From: Reticulitermes lucifugus
Taxonomy: Eukaryota; Arthropoda; Insecta; Blattodea; Rhinotermitidae
DNA: 64,000 bases
Assembly (NCBI GenBank): GCA_026260175.1
Contig: JAKCWW010000029.1
Location: 1 to 64,000 of the forward strand
Reading direction: 5' to 3'
Below are positions 62,789 to 64,000 of this stretch, piece by piece (within the stretch, counting starts at the first letter, position 1; every line of letters starts with the position of its first letter). The notes below the pieces were generated by a model, which was given only the letters and a program-made list of their open reading frames with translations, was not told the origin of the DNA and made no database searches. Made by a program: the position numbers and the translations under genes.

Positions 62789-64000
62789 CATCCAGTAGCT
62801 GCTTATGTCTTCTCCCTCGTCGTCCCGTCATTTCTATCCTTCCTTCTAACTAACACGCACATATAAGCTTACACATAGGCCACGCCTTCCTTATAGAATA
62901 TATATGTCAACACAAAGAGCTTTGTGTAGTCGCATAAATATAATTTTACACATGCAAAGTATAGAGATCAAATGTTTAGCAGTTATTTCAGGGTTCTTTG
63001 CCGTTTAAACTTAAACTCTCTAGTAGGTTACCTAGGAATACAACATGAAAGCCCTTTGCCAAATACTAACTCACCATTCATAACCACCTTCCTCTATCAG
63101 TAGACAATTATTGACATTTCATTTGAATCACTTTGTTAAATATCCTGAATCTGTCGGCATTTTTAGACCTAAATCAAGCATCTAGTGTTGTTTGTGCACT
63201 GAAGTGAAGCGCTGTGCATAAGGTGAAAGTTTGTTTACAAAATTACAGGCAACACGTGGCAGTGAGGTAGGTCATGTTCACTATTACACACGCATACGAG
63301 CTGTAATTTATGGTTATGTCCGCCATTTATTTGGTGCTCAGGTTTGTGAAAGAAGATGTGGGGAAAGGGACTGCGCTGAAGAGACGAGGAAAGGGGGTTA
63401 GAGAGAAGAGATTTATGTCCGCCCCGTGGAAAACTTTTGTATGTATACAATGGATACTAGCAGGAAAAACCTGAATGAGGGCATAACAGCGAAAGATAAT
63501 GTTGTCTGAATATGGATAAGATAATGTATATATATATATGTCTGTGTGTGTGTGTGTGTGATGTGTTGAATGTTAAGTGTGAAGTTTTGCTGTAAGGCAT
63601 GCGTGTGTAAAATTACCTGTAACTTTTTTTTATAATGAAATAAGTTGGGTGCTGACTTTTGTGGAAAAGTGTGAAGGTAAATATATGACTTAGGGCTAAA
63701 ATCTCTTACATACAACGTAGACACCTGAACGTCGTGTCCAAATCATTAGCAACTTTATGTGCTCCAAACATGACAGCAATCTAACACCTTTTATTGGACA
63801 GATCATTATTTCTACGAGCGGGATATGTGGGATACTTTCCACTAAATAAAACACTAGCTCACTCTGCTCTGTGTTTGTTAGGTTAATGTCATGTGTGTTT
63901 GCTTCTAATTTAAAACCAATGATAATGACATAGAAAAATTTAAGAACGTAATTTTCGAAGTGTTTTCATAGGAATGAGAGTCAAATTTGCTTCTGTACTT
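62789..64000. other. Intronic DNA with one microsatellite
   Basis: (TA)n-(TG)n lies at about 63526-63560. No exon or repeat family is recognised up to the window end. Confidence 0.4.

Larger units (their letters stand above)
50649..64000 (-). other. Dfd: Dfd intron (3' part) extending past the window
   Basis: No minus-strand frame here shows the Dfd N-terminus or a YPWM motif, so the upstream exon is beyond 64000 or lost in a gap (the gaps are too small to hold it whole). Elements listed separately lie inside this intron. If the usual Dfd-Scr order holds, mir-10 would be further right. Confidence 0.6.

Noticed and set aside
62780-62800. Minus-strand codons reading YWM near a gap, considered as a YPWM hexapeptide
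   Set aside because: The proline codon is missing and the flanking residues do not match Dfd exon 1.
1-64000. CRISPR arrays, operons, prophage or other bacterial features
   Set aside because: Eukaryotic intron structure, SINEs and a Hox gene show an animal genome; no regularly spaced direct-repeat array other than the 55-bp minisatellite, which has no unique spacers.

Overview
The window looks like a piece of an AT-rich, repeat-laden insect genome. One protein-coding exon is beyond doubt: the homeobox exon of a Hox4/Deformed (Dfd) gene on the minus strand (49988-50646). It has a complete Antp-class homeodomain carrying the Dfd-type residues and the conserved C-terminal LTAL end. The dispersed repeats (several tRNA-derived SINE families, mariner and hAT relics, many foldback elements) suggest a large hemimetabolous genome. 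A cockroach or termite relative is my best guess, but this rests on the general look of the repeats and not on a search.

Layout. Dfd is transcribed towards lower coordinates. Positions 50647-64000 are therefore its intron: the upstream exon with the YPWM motif is not visible, so the intron is at least 13.3 kb. Positions 1-49987 lie 3' of the gene, which in the usual insect Hox order would be the interval towards Hox3/zen and proboscipedia. I see no further Hox gene there, and did not find the mir-993 hairpin expected somewhere in that interval. At the left edge a minus-strand partial ORF (1-91) starts with a Cys-rich N-terminus that I recognise as a recurring uncharacterised insect protein.

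The rest is non-coding with identifiable insertions. SINEs fall into at least five head types: A at 4671, 36849 and 37635; B at 9497, 15126, 17361, 27688 and 29497; C at 12583, 52297 and 60838; D at 20570; E at 21283. There is a LINE ORF2 tail (690-870), a decayed mariner (24339-25292), a DUF4817-type transposon fragment (53655-53935), and a hAT MITE in the Dfd intron with an 8-bp target duplication (51319-51626). A 55-bp minisatellite containing an assembly gap lies about 220 bp from the Dfd splice acceptor (50868-51254).

The most unusual structure is a set of nine inverted-repeat (foldback) units, from a 91-bp hairpin to a 486-bp near-palindrome. At least four foldbacks and two solitary sites carry a common core, roughly CTGATGATGG / short stem-loop / CCGAAACATGT, which resembles but does not fully match a hammerhead ribozyme core. 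The many insertions matter because Hox clusters are usually poor in transposable elements.
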